Of a stretch of 35,268 nucleotides of DNA, positions 35,095 through 35,268 are shown one piece after another. The notes below the pieces were generated by a model that made no database searches, was not told the origin of the DNA, and worked only from the letters and a program-made list of their open reading frames with translations. Made by a program: the position numbers and the translations under genes. Position 1 is the stretch's first letter; each line of letters opens with the position of its first letter. Source of the stretch: Thermoanaerobaculia bacterium (GTDB taxonomy: Bacteria > Acidobacteriota > Thermoanaerobaculia > Gp7-AA8); the NCBI GenBank assembly GCA_016650215.1, contig JAENWF010000070.1, positions 1-35,268 of the forward strand, read 5' to 3'.

Positions 35095-35268
35095 GTGGAG
35101 CGGATCGGGGGATCGCCGTGCCGCAAGGTACGGAGGAAAGTCCGAACTCCCACGGGCAGCAGGCTGGATAACGTCCAGGCGTGGCGACACGACGGAAAGT
35201 GCAACAGAAAGATACCGCCGTGCAAACGGTAAGGGTGAAATGGTGCGGTAAGAGCGCACCATTTCACC
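35095..35268 (+). ncRNA. rnpB: RNase P RNA, bacterial type A, 5' part (cut by the window end)
   Basis: Catalytic RNA that removes 5' leaders from tRNA precursors. The conserved core is plain: P3 hairpin CGTGCC-GCAA-GGTACG, then GAGGAAAGTCCGAACTCC (CR-I), CTGGATAACGTCCAG, GACGGAAAGTGCAACAGAAA (CR-II/III) and CCGCCG...CGGTAAGGGTGAAA. A long P12-like stem GGTGAAATGGTGCG / CGCACCATTTCACC ends exactly at the window edge. Order and spacing follow E. coli M1 RNA. The 3' half, with CR-IV, CR-V and the CCA-binding loop, is outside the window. The exact 5' end is estimated. The minus-strand ORF called across it is a shadow. Confidence 0.95.

Noticed and set aside
35037-35267. 76-residue minus-strand ORF and 68-residue plus-strand ORF at the right end
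   Set aside because: Both lie over the RNase P RNA gene.

Overview
The window is about 35 kb of high-GC, gene-dense bacterial chromosome. The organism looks like a Gram-negative environmental bacterium. A fragment of a TonB-dependent outer-membrane receptor, two lipoproteins, a SPOR-domain protein and DUF4388-type signalling proteins point to Acidobacteriota or a neighbouring phylum, but that assignment is inference. Nearly all genes are chromosomal housekeeping or metabolic genes. I see no prophage, insertion sequence, CRISPR array or tRNA gene. The long opposite-strand ORFs in the track are high-GC shadows.

Left region (1-4614): the tail of a TonB-dependent receptor meets a minus-strand series of three genes: a lipoprotein sulfatase-like/TPR protein, a secreted SnoaL-like + alpha/beta hydrolase fusion, and proline dehydrogenase. 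A repeat cluster separates the last two. Region 4615-8519: divergent from proline dehydrogenase is tyrosine phenol-lyase (tpl), every active-site residue of which is conserved. It is followed closely by the two subunits of an NfnAB-type NADH/ferredoxin/NADPH flavo-iron-sulfur enzyme. A CRP/FNR-like palindrome lies upstream of tpl. This looks like an amino-acid catabolism unit tied to redox balancing.

Region 8520-15140: a secreted beta-helix protein, spmA-spmB, then a minus-strand run of lysA, a D-aminoacylase-like lipoprotein with a degenerate metal site, and an APC permease. Region 15170-21320: thyA-folA (overlapping), an MFS exporter, a gamma-carbonic-anhydrase-like protein, aspS and aroB, all on the plus strand. 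Region 21387-26531: a soluble PAS histidine kinase translationally coupled to a small protein that resembles the C-terminal part of DUF4388 proteins, a class A penicillin-binding protein, a lone receiver domain and a small single-pass membrane protein. Region 26560-32587: uvrB and uvrC, separated by a GT2 glycosyltransferase, an esterase and a PadR regulator. Region 32689-35268: a DUF4388 / winged-helix-like / transmembrane / SPOR-like fusion, a DUF4126 membrane protein with its terminator, and the 5' half of RNase P RNA (rnpB), cut by the window edge.

The most unusual non-coding content is the set of dispersed palindromic repeats in gene gaps. One is a REP-like family with core TCCTGAGCGAAGCGAAGGATC (five places). 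Another is a heptamer array (TGCAAAA)n facing its inverted copy. A third is a GCCGCCGGC palindrome, and a fourth is an AACCGTCTAAC repeat that extends a coding sequence. The best candidates for new biology are the tpl-nfnAB operon, the DUF4388-SPOR protein with its small relative beside the kinase, and these repeat families.
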